Shown: positions 44,781 to 53,667, numbered from the stretch's first letter. The stretch is DNA of 64,000 bases from Shinella zoogloeoides (GCF_003574625.1 NZ_QNUJ01000001.1:620001-684000); one strand, 5' to 3'. Notes: a model not told the origin generated them from the letters alone. Program-made: numbers and translations.

Positions 44781-44817
44781 CGGCCGGAGGCCCAGCTTTC
44801 TACCCGGCGTCCGGCCG
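44781..44817 (+). terminator. Stem-loop between binding-protein and permease genes (system 1)
   Basis: CGGCCGGA (44781-44788) and TCCGGCCG (44810-44817) are exact complements with a 21-nt loop. No T-run is present. The location matches other binding-protein genes of this window, so it probably tunes relative expression. Confidence 0.5.
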
Positions 44818-44840
44818 AACTCCCCTCAGGAAACAATCCG

Positions 44841-45725
44841 ATGACGACAAGCGCCGCACTGCTGCCGGCGGCCTTGCGGCCGCGGCGGCTTCTCAACTGG
44901 GTCGGGGTCGCCCCCTTCTTTCTCTTTGCCACGTTGTTCCTGATCCTGCCGACGCTCAACATCGTCGTCGGCGCCTTCCGCAACGCACAGGGTGAGGTGA
45001 CCCTCGAAAATCTCGGCAAGCTGCTCTCGCCCTCGATCAGCGCGGCCTTTTGGATTTCCATCGAGCTCAGCCTGCTGACGGCGGTGCTTGGCTGCCTTTT
45101 CGGCTTCCTCATCGCAGCCGCCATCACGCTCGGCGGCCTGCCGCGCTGGCTGCGCAACGGTATCGTCACCTTCTCCGGTGTCGCTTCCAATTTCGCCGGC
45201 GTGCCGCTCGCCTTCGCGTTCATCGCCACGCTCGGCCGGCTCGGTTTCGTGACGATGCTGCTGCGTAACTGGTTCGGCATCAATCTCTATGGCTCCGGGT
45301 TCAACATCGTCTCGTTCCTCGGGCTGGCGCTCACCTATCTTTATTTCCAGATCCCGTTGATGGTCTTGATCATCGCTCCCGCGCTCGAAGGCTTGCGCCG
45401 CGAATGGCGCGAGGCGGCCGAAAGCCTCGGTGCCTCCGGTGCGCAATATTGGCGGATGGTGGCCCTGCCCGTCCTGTGGCCGTCGCTGCTGGGTACGCTG
45501 GCGCTGCTCTTCGCCAATGCCTTCGGCGCCGTCGCCACGGCCATCGCGCTCACCGGTTCCTCACTCTCCATCGCACCCATCGTGCTCTTTGCGCAGATCC
45601 GCGGCGACGTGCTGAACGATCCGCATCTCGGCTATGCCATCGCCTTCGGCATGATCCTGCTGACCGCGATTGCCAACGGCATCTACATCCTCCTGCGCAT
45701 GCGCGCCGAACGGTGGGTCAAATGA
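44841..45725 (+). CDS. ABC transporter permease 1 (system 1)
   Basis: A 294-residue inner-membrane permease with about six helices and the EAA motif EAAESLGASGAQYWRMVALPVLWPSL near residue 195. It resembles PotB/ThiP-half/AfuB-type permeases that accompany family 1 binding proteins. The stop overlaps the start of permease 2 by 4 bases (ATGA), so the two make a heterodimer. An AGGAAAC ribosome site precedes the ATG. Confidence 0.9.
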   Translation: MTTSAALLPAALRPRRLLNWVGVAPFFLFATLFLILPTLNIVVGAFRNAQGEVTLENLGKLLSPSISAAFWISIELSLLTAVLGCLFGFLIAAAITLGGLPRWLRNGIVTFSGVASNFAGVPLAFAFIATLGRLGFVTMLLRNWFGINLYGSGFNIVSFLGLALTYLYFQIPLMVLIIAPALEGLRREWREAAESLGASGAQYWRMVALPVLWPSLLGTLALLFANAFGAVATAIALTGSSLSIAPIVLFAQIRGDVLNDPHLGYAIAFGMILLTAIANGIYILLRMRAERWVK

Positions 45726-46510
45726 CGGGAAAACGCTTCTGGTCTCTTGTCGCCGTCGCGCTGGGCGGCCTCTATTTCCTGCTGCCGCTCGCCGGCATGG
45801 TCGATTTTTCGATGCGCATGAAACGCGGCGAATACAGCTTCGAAGCCTATCGCATCGTGCTGGCCGATCCGCAGTTCCAGCAGACTTTCCTCTATTCGGT
45901 CGGGCTGGCGTTGCTCACCATCGCCCTCGGTATTCTCCTTGTCGTACCGACCGCCTTCTTCGTACGGCTGAAACTTCCGGGCCTGCGGCCTGTCATCGAG
46001 TTCATCACGCTGCTGCCGCTGGTCATTCCGCCCATCGTCATCGTCTTCGGCTATATTCGTATCTACAACACGTCCTCCATCCTGCCGTTGACGGGAACCT
46101 GGTGGGGCACCAACCTCCTCCTGCTCTTCGGCTATGCGACGCTTGCGCTGCCCTACATGTACCGCTCGGTCGATACGGGCCTGCGCACCATCGATATCGC
46201 CAGCCTTACCGAGGCGGCGCAGTCGCTGGGGGCCGGCTGGGCGCGAATCCTTGCGGTCGTCATCCTGCCGAATGTCTTCGTCTCGGTCCTGTCGGGGGCG
46301 TTCCTGACCTTTGCGATCGTTATCGGCGAATATGTCTTCGCCGCCCTGCTGAACGTCAATTCCTTCGGGCCCTACATGGTCTGGATGGGCAGCAACCGCG
46401 CCTATGAGCCTTCTGCGCTCGCCGTTGTCGCCTTTGCCATCACCTGGGCCTGCATGGGGCTGATCCAGCTCTTCACCCGTTTTTCGAAATTCTCCACTGC
46501 GAGGCGCTGA
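45722..46510 (+). CDS. ABC transporter permease 2 (system 1)
   Basis: A 262-residue partner permease with about six helices and the EAA motif TEAAQSLGAGWARILAVVILPNV near residue 160. GEYVFAALLNVNSFGPYMVWMG near the C-terminus is typical of PotC-like subunits. The ATG overlaps the preceding stop; the open frame upstream of 45722 is a shadow of permease 1. It is 2 bases from the ATPase gene. Confidence 0.9.
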   Translation: MTGKRFWSLVAVALGGLYFLLPLAGMVDFSMRMKRGEYSFEAYRIVLADPQFQQTFLYSVGLALLTIALGILLVVPTAFFVRLKLPGLRPVIEFITLLPLVIPPIVIVFGYIRIYNTSSILPLTGTWWGTNLLLLFGYATLALPYMYRSVDTGLRTIDIASLTEAAQSLGAGWARILAVVILPNVFVSVLSGAFLTFAIVIGEYVFAALLNVNSFGPYMVWMGSNRAYEPSALAVVAFAITWACMGLIQLFTRFSKFSTARR

Positions 46511-46512
46511 CC

Positions 46513-47571
46513 ATGGCTTTTCTCGACATCCAGCATCTGGAAAAAACCTTCGGCTCGCTCCGCGTCGTCAAGGATTTCAATCTCGGCATCGAAAAGGGCG
46601 AGTTCGTTTCCTTCCTCGGCCCGTCCGGTTGCGGGAAGACCACGGTGCTGCGCATGGTCGCCGGTTTCGAGACGCAGACATCCGGCACGATCCGCATCGA
46701 CGGGCGGGATGTGACGGACCTTCCTGCCAACCGGCGCAAGATCGGCATGGTCTTCCAGGCCTATGCGCTTTTTCCCAACCTGACGGTGGCCGACAATATC
46801 GGCTTCGGCCTCAAGGTTGCCGGGGAGGGGAAGGCGCAGATTGCCCGCCGCGTTTCGGAAATGCTGGAACTGATCGGCCTGCCGCAACTGGGCGAGCGCT
46901 ATCCCTTCCAGCTTTCCGGCGGCCAGCAGCAGCGCGTGGCGCTTGCCCGCGCGCTTGCCCCGCGCCCGCAGGTTCTGCTGCTCGATGAACCGCTTTCGGC
47001 GCTCGATGCAAAAATCCGCATCAGCCTGCGCGAGGAAATTCGCCGCATCCAACAGGAGCTTGGCATTACCACCATCTTCGTCACGCACGATCAGGAGGAA
47101 GCCCTCTCCATCTCGGACCGCATTGTCGTCATGCATCAGGGTATCGCCGATCAGGTCGGCACGCCTTTCGAGATCTACAACCGCCCGGCGACGCGTTTCG
47201 TGGCGGAATTCGTCGGCACGCTCAATCTTGTCGATGCCGATGTGGTCGAGGCGGAGAGCGGCAGGGTGCGCTTCGGCGAAGTGCCCGTCGCGCTGAATCG
47301 TCCCCTGTCTGCGCGCGCCGGTGAGCGCATCAGTCTGGCGCTGCGGCCGGAAATCGTGGCGCTCGGGCGCGCCGAGGGGCATGACGTCGTGCTTTCCGGC
47401 CGCATCGCCGAAGTGCATTTCCTCGGGTCGGTGATCCGTATCCGCGTGGCGGTGGGCGGCCAGATTCTCTCCCTCGATACATTCAACCAGCCCGACCGGC
47501 CACCCCCGGCGGTGGGCGCGCCTGTCGAGGTCAGCGTATCCGGGCGCGATCTGCTGGTGCTCGCCGCCTGA
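46513..47571 (+). CDS. ABC transporter ATP-binding protein (PotA/FbpC type, system 1)
   Basis: A 352-residue ATPase with a C-terminal regulatory (TOBE) domain. Walker A is GPSGCGKTT (about 36-44), signature [15 protein letters not shown], Walker B VLLLDEPLSALDAKI and switch VTHDQEEAL. Residues about 240-350 form the OB-fold regulatory part (LRPEIVALGRAEG). It drives uptake with the two permeases before it. The isomerase follows after 38 bases. Confidence 0.93.
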   Translation: MAFLDIQHLEKTFGSLRVVKDFNLGIEKGEFVSFLGPSGCGKTTVLRMVAGFETQTSGTIRIDGRDVTDLPANRRKIGMVFQAYALFPNLTVADNIGFGLKVAGEGKAQIARRVSEMLELIGLPQLGERYPFQLSGGQQQRVALARALAPRPQVLLLDEPLSALDAKIRISLREEIRRIQQELGITTIFVTHDQEEALSISDRIVVMHQGIADQVGTPFEIYNRPATRFVAEFVGTLNLVDADVVEAESGRVRFGEVPVALNRPLSARAGERISLALRPEIVALGRAEGHDVVLSGRIAEVHFLGSVIRIRVAVGGQILSLDTFNQPDRPPPAVGAPVEVSVSGRDLLVLAA

Positions 47572-47609
47572 ACGCGGAGCACAGTCATTCTCAAGGAGGA
47601 GCCGACATC

Positions 47610-48641
47610 GTGACGGAAATGCCATGGGGCCGGGAAGCGTCTCGGGATTGGCGTGAAAGAGTGGCCGCGTTGCCTGCGGCAAGCCGCCTCCGGCTTGCCG
47701 CTCGGGCACGCAGCGCACCGCTCTTCGCCCACGCTTATGCCTTCCATCTCAACATGCGCTTCGGCGGCATGACGCCGCTGCAGCTCGTGGATTTTGCCGA
47801 AGCGCAATGCCTTGCCGGTCTCAAGCTGCATGTCGACGACGGAGAACAGGCCAGCCTCAGCCGGATGAGCGACGATGCGCTCACTGCCTTCGCCGCGCAA
47901 CTGAAGGCGCGGGGATTGGAACTTCATATCGAAACCAGCACGACGCATGCGAGCGGTCTTGCAGACGCCGTGCGTATCGGGCTGGCCACGGAGGCGACCT
48001 CCCTGCGGTGCTATCCGCGCTACGAGGGGCGGGTATCGCAAATCATCGCCTGGACGATCGCCGATCTGCGCCGCCTTGCCGATTTCGATCCCGAGGGCCG
48101 GTTGCGCTTGACGCTCGAACAGCATGAGGACCTGAAATCGGAAGAGCTCGTTCATATCGTGAATGCCGTCGCCAATCCGCGCCTCGGCCTGCTTTTCGAC
48201 TTCGGCAACATGATCAATGCCTATGAACTGCCGATGCCGGCGCTCGCGATCCAGGCGCCATATGTCACCGAAGTCCATGTCAAGGACTGCCTCGTGCAGC
48301 CTGATAATGGTGGCTGGGCGCACCTTGCCTGCCTGTCGGGCGAGGGCCATCTGCCGATGCAGGCGATGTTCGTGGACCTGCTTGTGCTGGGGCGAGACCG
48401 GCCCCAGGTCCTGGCCTTCGGCCTGGAGGAAGAGGAAGGTTATTTCGCACCGGCTTTACGCCGGCCCTCGGACGGACCGGATCCCTTCATTCCCGGCCGT
48501 ACGGCAAGCTTTACCGATATCGGTCCGGGCAATATCGAGGTGCGCCTGAGCCGGGAGGCGGCTGCCGCCCGACGGCAGGTGGAAACGATCCGCGCCATGC
48601 TCGAAGACATCGCCCATGAAGCTGAAAGGACCGAAGGATGA
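47610..48641 (+). CDS. Xylose-isomerase-like TIM-barrel protein in transporter operon, GTG start
   Basis: A 343-residue AP-endonuclease-2-type barrel related to sugar isomerases/epimerases (FHLNMRFGGMTPLQLVDFAE, LTLEQHEDLKSEELVHIVNA, LLFDFGNMINAYE, VTEVHVKDCLV). Glu in EQHE, Asp in FDFGN and His in VHVKD are candidate metal ligands. The GTG start is supported by AAGGAGG ten bases upstream. It overlaps the phosphatase by 4 bases. It may isomerise the sugar before or after dephosphorylation. Substrate unknown. Confidence 0.8.
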   Translation: MTEMPWGREASRDWRERVAALPAASRLRLAARARSAPLFAHAYAFHLNMRFGGMTPLQLVDFAEAQCLAGLKLHVDDGEQASLSRMSDDALTAFAAQLKARGLELHIETSTTHASGLADAVRIGLATEATSLRCYPRYEGRVSQIIAWTIADLRRLADFDPEGRLRLTLEQHEDLKSEELVHIVNAVANPRLGLLFDFGNMINAYELPMPALAIQAPYVTEVHVKDCLVQPDNGGWAHLACLSGEGHLPMQAMFVDLLVLGRDRPQVLAFGLEEEEGYFAPALRRPSDGPDPFIPGRTASFTDIGPGNIEVRLSREAAAARRQVETIRAMLEDIAHEAERTEG

Positions 48642-49423
48642 GCGCCCATATCACTTGCCCGCCGGAATTCCTGGCCTTGGCGCACGCCATGGCCGATGCC
48701 GCCGCCGAAGCGATCCGGCCGTGGTTTCGCAAACGGATCGCCATCGATGCCAAGGCCGACGCCAGTCCCGTCACGATCGCCGACCGCAACGCGGAAACGG
48801 TCATGCGCGGCATGATCGAAGCTGCATTCCCGGACCATGGCATCAGGGGTGAGGAATTCGGTGTCTGCCGTAGCGATGCGGACTGGGTCTGGGTTCTGGA
48901 TCCGATCGACGGCACGAAATCCTTCCTTTCGGGGTCATTCGCCTTTGGCACCCAGATCGCGCTTCTTCATCGTGGCGAGCCCGTTCTCGGCCTGATCAAC
49001 CAGCCGATCACCGGCGAGCGCTGGCTCGGCACAGACGCGGCGGCGACCCTTAACGGCGAGCCGATCCGCACCAGCGACAAAACCGGGCTCGCTGAGGCCA
49101 TTCTCTATACATCCGCCCCGGAGCAGTTCGACCGCGTGGGCCACGACCGTTTCGCGGCGCTTGCGGCGAAGGTCAGCTTCAGCCGGTTCTCGCACGATTG
49201 CTACGCCGCCGGCATGCTCGCGCTCGGCGGCATCGACCTGCTCGTTGAAAGCAACGTCTTCGACTACGACATCCTGCCCCAGATGCCCATCGTGGAGGCG
49301 GCTGGCGGCATCGTGACCGACTGGGAGGGGCGGCCGCTTGTCGATGCCCGTCGATACGAGGCTGTGCTGATGGCGGCCAATCAGGAGATTCACCGTAGGG
49401 CCTTGGACATATTGAACCAATAA
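48638..49423 (+). CDS. Inositol-monophosphatase family phosphatase (HisN-like)
   Basis: A 261-residue magnesium-dependent phosphatase. The first metal motif GIRGEEFG is followed by DPIDGTKSFLSGSFAFGT (about 88-105), diagnostic of IMPase/histidinol phosphatase HisN/CysQ. The C-terminal motif FDYDILPQMPIVEAAGG replaces the more common WDxAA but keeps the Asp. It is the last gene of the importer operon and overlaps the isomerase (ATGA), so it is likely the enzyme that removes phosphate from the imported compound. HisN activity cannot be excluded from sequence alone. Confidence 0.88.
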   Translation: MSAHITCPPEFLALAHAMADAAAEAIRPWFRKRIAIDAKADASPVTIADRNAETVMRGMIEAAFPDHGIRGEEFGVCRSDADWVWVLDPIDGTKSFLSGSFAFGTQIALLHRGEPVLGLINQPITGERWLGTDAAATLNGEPIRTSDKTGLAEAILYTSAPEQFDRVGHDRFAALAAKVSFSRFSHDCYAAGMLALGGIDLLVESNVFDYDILPQMPIVEAAGGIVTDWEGRPLVDARRYEAVLMAANQEIHRRALDILNQ

Positions 49424-49508
49424 TACGGCGGACGGTAAATCCATGGCCTGATCATGCATAAGCTCGGGAATGAAAGCCTGAATTGAATTTACTCCGGCAT
49501 CAGGCCGT

Positions 49509-49826
49509 TCACGCTTCAAGGATGAGGCCGGCGGCGATGATTGCCAGCACAAGCGCCGCGATAGCCGTGTAGGCGTAGTCTCTTTCTCGCAAAAAGATGG
49601 CCAGCAGCAACGCCACGCGCGCGACCGGCAGCGAGATGAACATCACGATGCCCGCTCTCATGGCGTCATGTCCGCTCAGCGGGAGGGCCGGCCAGCGTGG
49701 CACCGGTTCGAAAAGGGTCAGGAGAAGACCGAAGGCGACCAGCGCGGTGGCGAGCCAGGTTCCATATCGGAGAAGTCCGGCAATGATCTGGTCCCGCCGT
49801 TCGAAATCGTCTGTCCCGGGCTTCAT
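49509..49826 (-). CDS. DUF1634 family small membrane protein
   Basis: A 105-residue protein with three hydrophobic helices (RYGTWLATALVAFGLLLTL, AGIVMFISLPVARVALLLAI, YAYTAIAALVLAIIAAGLIL). DUF1634 proteins are nearly always encoded next to TSUP exporters, as here: its ATG overlaps the TSUP stop by 4 bases. It is presumably an accessory subunit of that exporter. Confidence 0.85.
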   Translation of the reverse strand: MKPGTDDFERRDQIIAGLLRYGTWLATALVAFGLLLTLFEPVPRWPALPLSGHDAMRAGIVMFISLPVARVALLLAIFLRERDYAYTAIAALVLAIIAAGLILEA

Positions 49827-50674
49827 GCAAATCCTCCGGCAAAGTTGAGATCGAAGGCGCTCAGCACCATCAAAACCGCCAGCAGCGAAAGCACGATCAC
49901 GAAGAAGACGCGCAGCCTGTCGGCCGGAAGCCATATCAGCAGGCGCGCGCCCAGAAGCGCGCCGCCGACCGAGCCGATCGCGATGGGGCCGGCAATGCCG
50001 ATGTTGATATCGCCTCTGACGAAATAAGCGCCGGCACTGGCGGCTGCGGTGACGCCGATCATGAAATTCGAGGTGGCGGACGAGACTTTGATGGGAAGCC
50101 GCAAGGCGGTGTCCATGGCCGGGATTTTCAGGACGCCGGAGCCGATCCCCAGCAGTGCGGAGATGAGGCCTGCGCCATACATCAGCGCCATGCCGAGCGG
50201 GACGCGGCCAACCTGGTACGATACGATCTGCCCCGACGCCGGATCGGGAAAGCTGGAATGCAAGCGCAGGACCGAACCCCAATCCTTCACGTTCGGTGCG
50301 GCCGTATCAATCGCCTCGTGCCGTCGCGCAAGCATCTGCTTGGCAGAAATCGCCAGAATGGCCGCAAAGAGACCGTAGAGGGCTCGCGTCGAGACGATCC
50401 CGACGAGGAGCACGCCGGTCAGGGCCCCGAGCGTGGTGGCCGTCTCCAGCACGATGGCAAGGCGGATATTGGTCAGGCGTCCTTCCAGAAACGGGGCCGC
50501 ACTGCCGCATGAGCATGCGATAACCGAAACGATGCTCGCGCCAATCGCGACATGAATGTCCACGCCGAACAGCAAGGTGAGGATCGGCACGATGAAAATG
50601 CCGCTGGCCATGCCCAGCACACCGCCGAGAGCACTGGCGCCGAACGCGGCCACGAATAGCCACAGGGTTTCCAT
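49823..50674 (-). CDS. TSUP (TauE/SafE) family anion exporter
   Basis: A 283-residue membrane protein with about eight helices and the two TSUP repeats (GGVLGMASGIFIVPILTLLFG and GAGLISALLGIGSGVLKIP). The family moves sulfite, sulfoacetate or other organic anions. I choose ATG 50674, which has GGGAGG 7 bases upstream; a GTG six codons earlier is possible. It lies 14 bases behind a GntR regulator and is coupled to a DUF1634 protein. The substrate anion is unknown. Confidence 0.88.
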   Translation of the reverse strand: METLWLFVAAFGASALGGVLGMASGIFIVPILTLLFGVDIHVAIGASIVSVIACSCGSAAPFLEGRLTNIRLAIVLETATTLGALTGVLLVGIVSTRALYGLFAAILAISAKQMLARRHEAIDTAAPNVKDWGSVLRLHSSFPDPASGQIVSYQVGRVPLGMALMYGAGLISALLGIGSGVLKIPAMDTALRLPIKVSSATSNFMIGVTAAASAGAYFVRGDINIGIAGPIAIGSVGGALLGARLLIWLPADRLRVFFVIVLSLLAVLMVLSAFDLNFAGGFA

Positions 50675-50688
50675 TGCCCCGCCTCCCG

Positions 50689-51432
50689 TCACGAACGGCT
50701 GCGCGGGCGCCGTTCCAGACGCGTGACAAAGCTGATCAGGTCGCCGCGATAGTAGAGCCTTTCATAATCGACGGGGCGATGCCCTTCGGTGTAGGACGTC
50801 CGCTCGATCAGGAAAATCGCGCTGCCGGGCTCGATGCAGAGGGCCTGTGCTACGTCAGGCGCGGCGGTCGTGGCTTCCAGCCGGTACTCCGCTTCGACAA
50901 GCGGCAGGTCATACCTGTCTTCGAGCAGCGAAAAGATAGGCTCGGCATCCAGATCATGGGTGACGATCTTCTTCCCGATCTCGTGCGGCAAGTAGGTTTC
51001 ATCAAATGACATGGCGACGCCATCGGCCATCCGGACGCGCTGAATCCGCATGACGAGGCTCCCGGGCGGCACGGCCAGTTGCCTGCCGGCGACCTCATCG
51101 GCAGGCACGCTTTGCTTGTCCAGCAGCTGGGTGGTCGCCGTGCGGCCAAGCGCCCGCATGTCCTCGACAAAGCCTGTCAACTGGGTCAGTTCCTGGGTCA
51201 CCTTCGGCGGCGCGATGAAGGTGCCTTTGCCGCGACGGATTTCGACCCGTCCACGCGACACAAGGTTTGCGATCGCTTTGCGAACCGTCGTGCGGCTGAC
51301 GCCGAAGCGTTCAATCAGACGATCTTCCGGTGGAAGTTGGTTGCCGGGATGAAGCACGCCGGCGGATATGTCGGATATCAGCGCCGCTTCAACTTTTGCG
51401 TAGAGGGGGCTGTGGTCATCGTCAATGTTCAT
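50689..51432 (-). CDS. GntR family regulator with UTRA domain (TSUP operon)
   Basis: A 247-residue HutC-type regulator. The winged helix (about 8-75: YAKVEAALISDISAGVLHPG, FGVSRTTVRKAIANLVSRG) is followed by a UTRA domain (RTATTQLLDKQSVPADEVA ... YYRGDLISFVTRLERR). It is the first gene of the minus-strand TSUP operon and has a 22-bp near-perfect palindrome starting 13 bp upstream of its ATG, the expected autoregulatory operator. Confidence 0.9.
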   Translation of the reverse strand: MNIDDDHSPLYAKVEAALISDISAGVLHPGNQLPPEDRLIERFGVSRTTVRKAIANLVSRGRVEIRRGKGTFIAPPKVTQELTQLTGFVEDMRALGRTATTQLLDKQSVPADEVAGRQLAVPPGSLVMRIQRVRMADGVAMSFDETYLPHEIGKKIVTHDLDAEPIFSLLEDRYDLPLVEAEYRLEATTAAPDVAQALCIEPGSAIFLIERTSYTEGHRPVDYERLYYRGDLISFVTRLERRPRSRS

Positions 51433-51444
51433 GACGGTCGTAAT

Positions 51445-51466
51445 GACATAATGACGTCACTATGTC
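51445..51466. promoter_or_regulatory. 22-bp near-perfect palindrome, putative GntR operator
   Basis: GACATA-A-TGACGTCA-C-TATGTC is symmetric apart from one A/C position, centred on TGACGTCA. It lies just upstream of the GntR/UTRA start and may serve both that gene and the divergent RpiR gene. Confidence 0.6.
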
Positions 51467-51590
51467 GATGCTTTCCCGTTACGCCACATTTGACATGAGA
51501 TGCCGATCGCGAGCGGTCCTGCGTAACGGAGCGAACGTGGTGAAGGCATCGTTTGTTGTCGGGAGCCGGGCGCTACGGGAAAGGGTTCCG

Positions 51591-51610
51591 CCTTGCAGGC
51601 CTTTGCAAGG
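51591..51610. repeat. Inverted repeat in the divergent region
   Basis: CCTTGCA (51591-51597) and TGCAAGG (51604-51610) are exact complements with 6-bp spacing. Purpose unknown; it may be a further binding site or the end of a transcript. Confidence 0.4.
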
Positions 51611-51628
51611 ATTCTTACCCGACGCAAC

Positions 51629-51677
51629 TTGACTGCAAACATCTTTGCCAACACAATCGGCGCTGCAAACAACTTTG
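51629..51677 (+). promoter_or_regulatory. RpiR promoter with two CAAA-N4-TTTG operators
   Basis: A -35 TTGACT (51629-51634) and -10 CACAAT (51652-51657) have 17-bp spacing. The repeats CTGCAAACATCTTTG (51633-51647) and CTGCAAACAACTTTG (51663-51677) are 30 bp apart, each containing CAAA-N4-TTTG. One covers the spacer and the other the start region, a typical repressor arrangement. Confidence 0.65.
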
Positions 51678-51686
51678 TCGGGCGCA

Positions 51687-52523
51687 ATGAACATTCTTGA
51701 TCGCATAAAGGCCAAGTCGAAGAAGCTGACAGACGCGGATCAGAAGCTGGTCGCGACCATGCTGACGAACCGCGCGGAGGCAGCCTTCCTGTCGGGGCCG
51801 CAGATCGCCCAGCGTGCAGGCGTTCATGAAGCGACCGCGACAAGGCTGGCGCAGAAGCTCGGCTACAAGGGCTTTCCGGACCTGCGCGCAGAGCTACAGC
51901 GCGAAGTGCTGCTGGACCAGGATGCGGCGAACCGCATGCGCCGCTCGGTCGCCAAGGTCGAGCACGGCGACTATCTGACGGACCTCATCGATGCCGAGAT
52001 CGCCGCGCTGGAAACGCTCGCCCGCGCCGTGCCGCAGGCCGATATCGACCGCGCCGCCGACATGATCTTCGAGGCACGCCGGGTCTTCGTCTTCGGGCAG
52101 GGCCATGCGCAGTCCGTCGCCGGCTTCCTGCAGCGCCGGCTCGACCGTTTCGGCATGACGACCATCGCGCTCACCGGCCGCGGCCGCGACATCGCCGAGC
52201 GTCTCGTCGGCATGGACGGCAACGACATCGTCATCTCGCTCGCCTTCCGCAAGCAGCCGCAAAGCTATGCGCCGCTGGTGCGCCATGCCGCCCGCGTCGG
52301 CGCGCGCACCATCCTGATCTCGGACCTCGCCGGTCCGCTGATGGAGCCGCCGGCCGATCTCATGCTGGCCGCCCCGCGCGGCCGCTCGGGAAGCGAATTC
52401 CAGACCCCGACCATCCCCTTCGCCATCGTCAACGGCATCGTGCTGACGATCGCGGGGCGGCATGAACGGGAGATCATTGGAAGACTGGAAAAACTGTCGG
52501 GGCTTTTCAACGACTTCAACTGA
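51687..52523 (+). CDS. RpiR/MurR family phosphosugar-responsive regulator
   Basis: A 278-residue regulator from ATG 51687. The earlier in-frame start at 51645 would lie inside the promoter and operators, so it is rejected. An N-terminal HTH_6 domain (about 1-75: LSGPQIAQRAGVHEATATRL) is joined to a SIS domain (about 115-250: RRVFVFGQGHAQSVAGFLQR, VISLAFRKQP) that in this family binds phosphorylated sugars. It leads an AfuABC-type import operon, so an imported or derived sugar phosphate is the likely signal, acting at 51633-51677. Confidence 0.92.
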   Translation: MNILDRIKAKSKKLTDADQKLVATMLTNRAEAAFLSGPQIAQRAGVHEATATRLAQKLGYKGFPDLRAELQREVLLDQDAANRMRRSVAKVEHGDYLTDLIDAEIAALETLARAVPQADIDRAADMIFEARRVFVFGQGHAQSVAGFLQRRLDRFGMTTIALTGRGRDIAERLVGMDGNDIVISLAFRKQPQSYAPLVRHAARVGARTILISDLAGPLMEPPADLMLAAPRGRSGSEFQTPTIPFAIVNGIVLTIAGRHEREIIGRLEKLSGLFNDFN

Positions 52524-52545
52524 ACGAAACCTGGAGGAGGAAACC

Positions 52546-53667
52546 ATGCTGAAACGACTGTGTTCGACCGCCCTTGCGGCCTTTCTCGTTCTGCCGGCCG
52601 CCGCGATGGCCGACGATCTCGACGGGCTGACGCCGGAGCAATTGCTGCCGCTCGCCCAGAAGGAGGGCAGCGTCACCGTGTTCTCGCTGTCGAGCCGCAT
52701 CGCCAAGATCGAAGCAGCTTTCGAGGCGGCCTATCCGGGCATCGACCTCATCGGCCTCGACATGAGCTCGACAAAGCAGATCGCCCGTGTGGAGGCTGAG
52801 CAGCAGGCCGGCGTGCATGCCGTCGACGTGCTCTACATCGCCGATTCCCCGGTCGTCTTCACGAAGCTCCTGGAGGAGAAGCGCATCGTGAACTACGTGC
52901 CGCCGCGCGTCGCGGGCGTGCTGGAGGATCGCTACAAGGCGCCGCTCCTCACGCAGCGTCTGTCGACCAAGGTGCTGATGTACAACGAGAAGGCCTTCCC
53001 GGATGGTTCGCCCGTCACCAATCTCTGGCAGCTCACCAAGCCGGAATGGCAGGGCCGGGTGCTGATGGTCGATCCGAGCCAGCGCGGCGAACTGCTTGAT
53101 CTGCTCACTGAAATCTCGCTCCATCCCGACGAGATGGCGGCCGCCTACAAGGCCGAGTTCGGCAAGGATATCGAAGTCGAGGACGGGCTTGAAGGCGCCG
53201 GGGAGCAGTTCATCAAGGCACTCATCGAAAACGACCTGATCATGCTGCCCAACAGCGACGTGCTCAACAAGTCGGTCGGCGACGTCAACGCCAAGAACCC
53301 GCCCGTCGGCTTCGGCACCTATTCCGACCGCCGCGACAACGAGAAGGAGGGCTGGGCCCTGCAGGTCGCCAACAATGTCGAGCCTGCCAACGGCATCCTC
53401 TTCCCGGCGATCCTGACCATCGCCGACAAGGCGCCGCATCCGGCGGCCGCGCGCCTGCTCATCGACTTCATGTTCGGTGACGACACGCCGACCGGCGGTC
53501 CGGGCTTCGAGCCCTTCAACGTGCCGGGCGACTATGCGGTGCGTCCGTCCATCGCCGATCATCCCGATTCCGTGAAGCTCGGCGAACTGAAGGCCTGGAC
53601 GATCGATCCGGCAAAGACGGCGGCTGCGCGCGGGCGCATTTCCGACCTCATCATCACGCTCCAGTAA
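52546..53667 (+). CDS. Iron/AfuA-type periplasmic binding protein (system 2)
   Basis: A 373-residue family 1 binding protein. A signal peptide (MLKRLCSTALAAFLVLPAAA, cleavage after AMA) precedes LLPLAQKEGSVTVFSLSSRI, YPGIDLIGLDMSS and NEKAFPDGSPVTNLWQLTKPEW, which match the ferric/AfuA-like group. GGAGGAGG lies upstream of ATG 52546. It stands directly behind a phosphosugar-sensing RpiR gene and before a permease, ATPase and phosphatase, so a phosphorylated sugar is a better guess than iron. Confidence 0.87.
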   Translation: MLKRLCSTALAAFLVLPAAAMADDLDGLTPEQLLPLAQKEGSVTVFSLSSRIAKIEAAFEAAYPGIDLIGLDMSSTKQIARVEAEQQAGVHAVDVLYIADSPVVFTKLLEEKRIVNYVPPRVAGVLEDRYKAPLLTQRLSTKVLMYNEKAFPDGSPVTNLWQLTKPEWQGRVLMVDPSQRGELLDLLTEISLHPDEMAAAYKAEFGKDIEVEDGLEGAGEQFIKALIENDLIMLPNSDVLNKSVGDVNAKNPPVGFGTYSDRRDNEKEGWALQVANNVEPANGILFPAILTIADKAPHPAAARLLIDFMFGDDTPTGGPGFEPFNVPGDYAVRPSIADHPDSVKLGELKAWTIDPAKTAAARGRISDLIITLQ

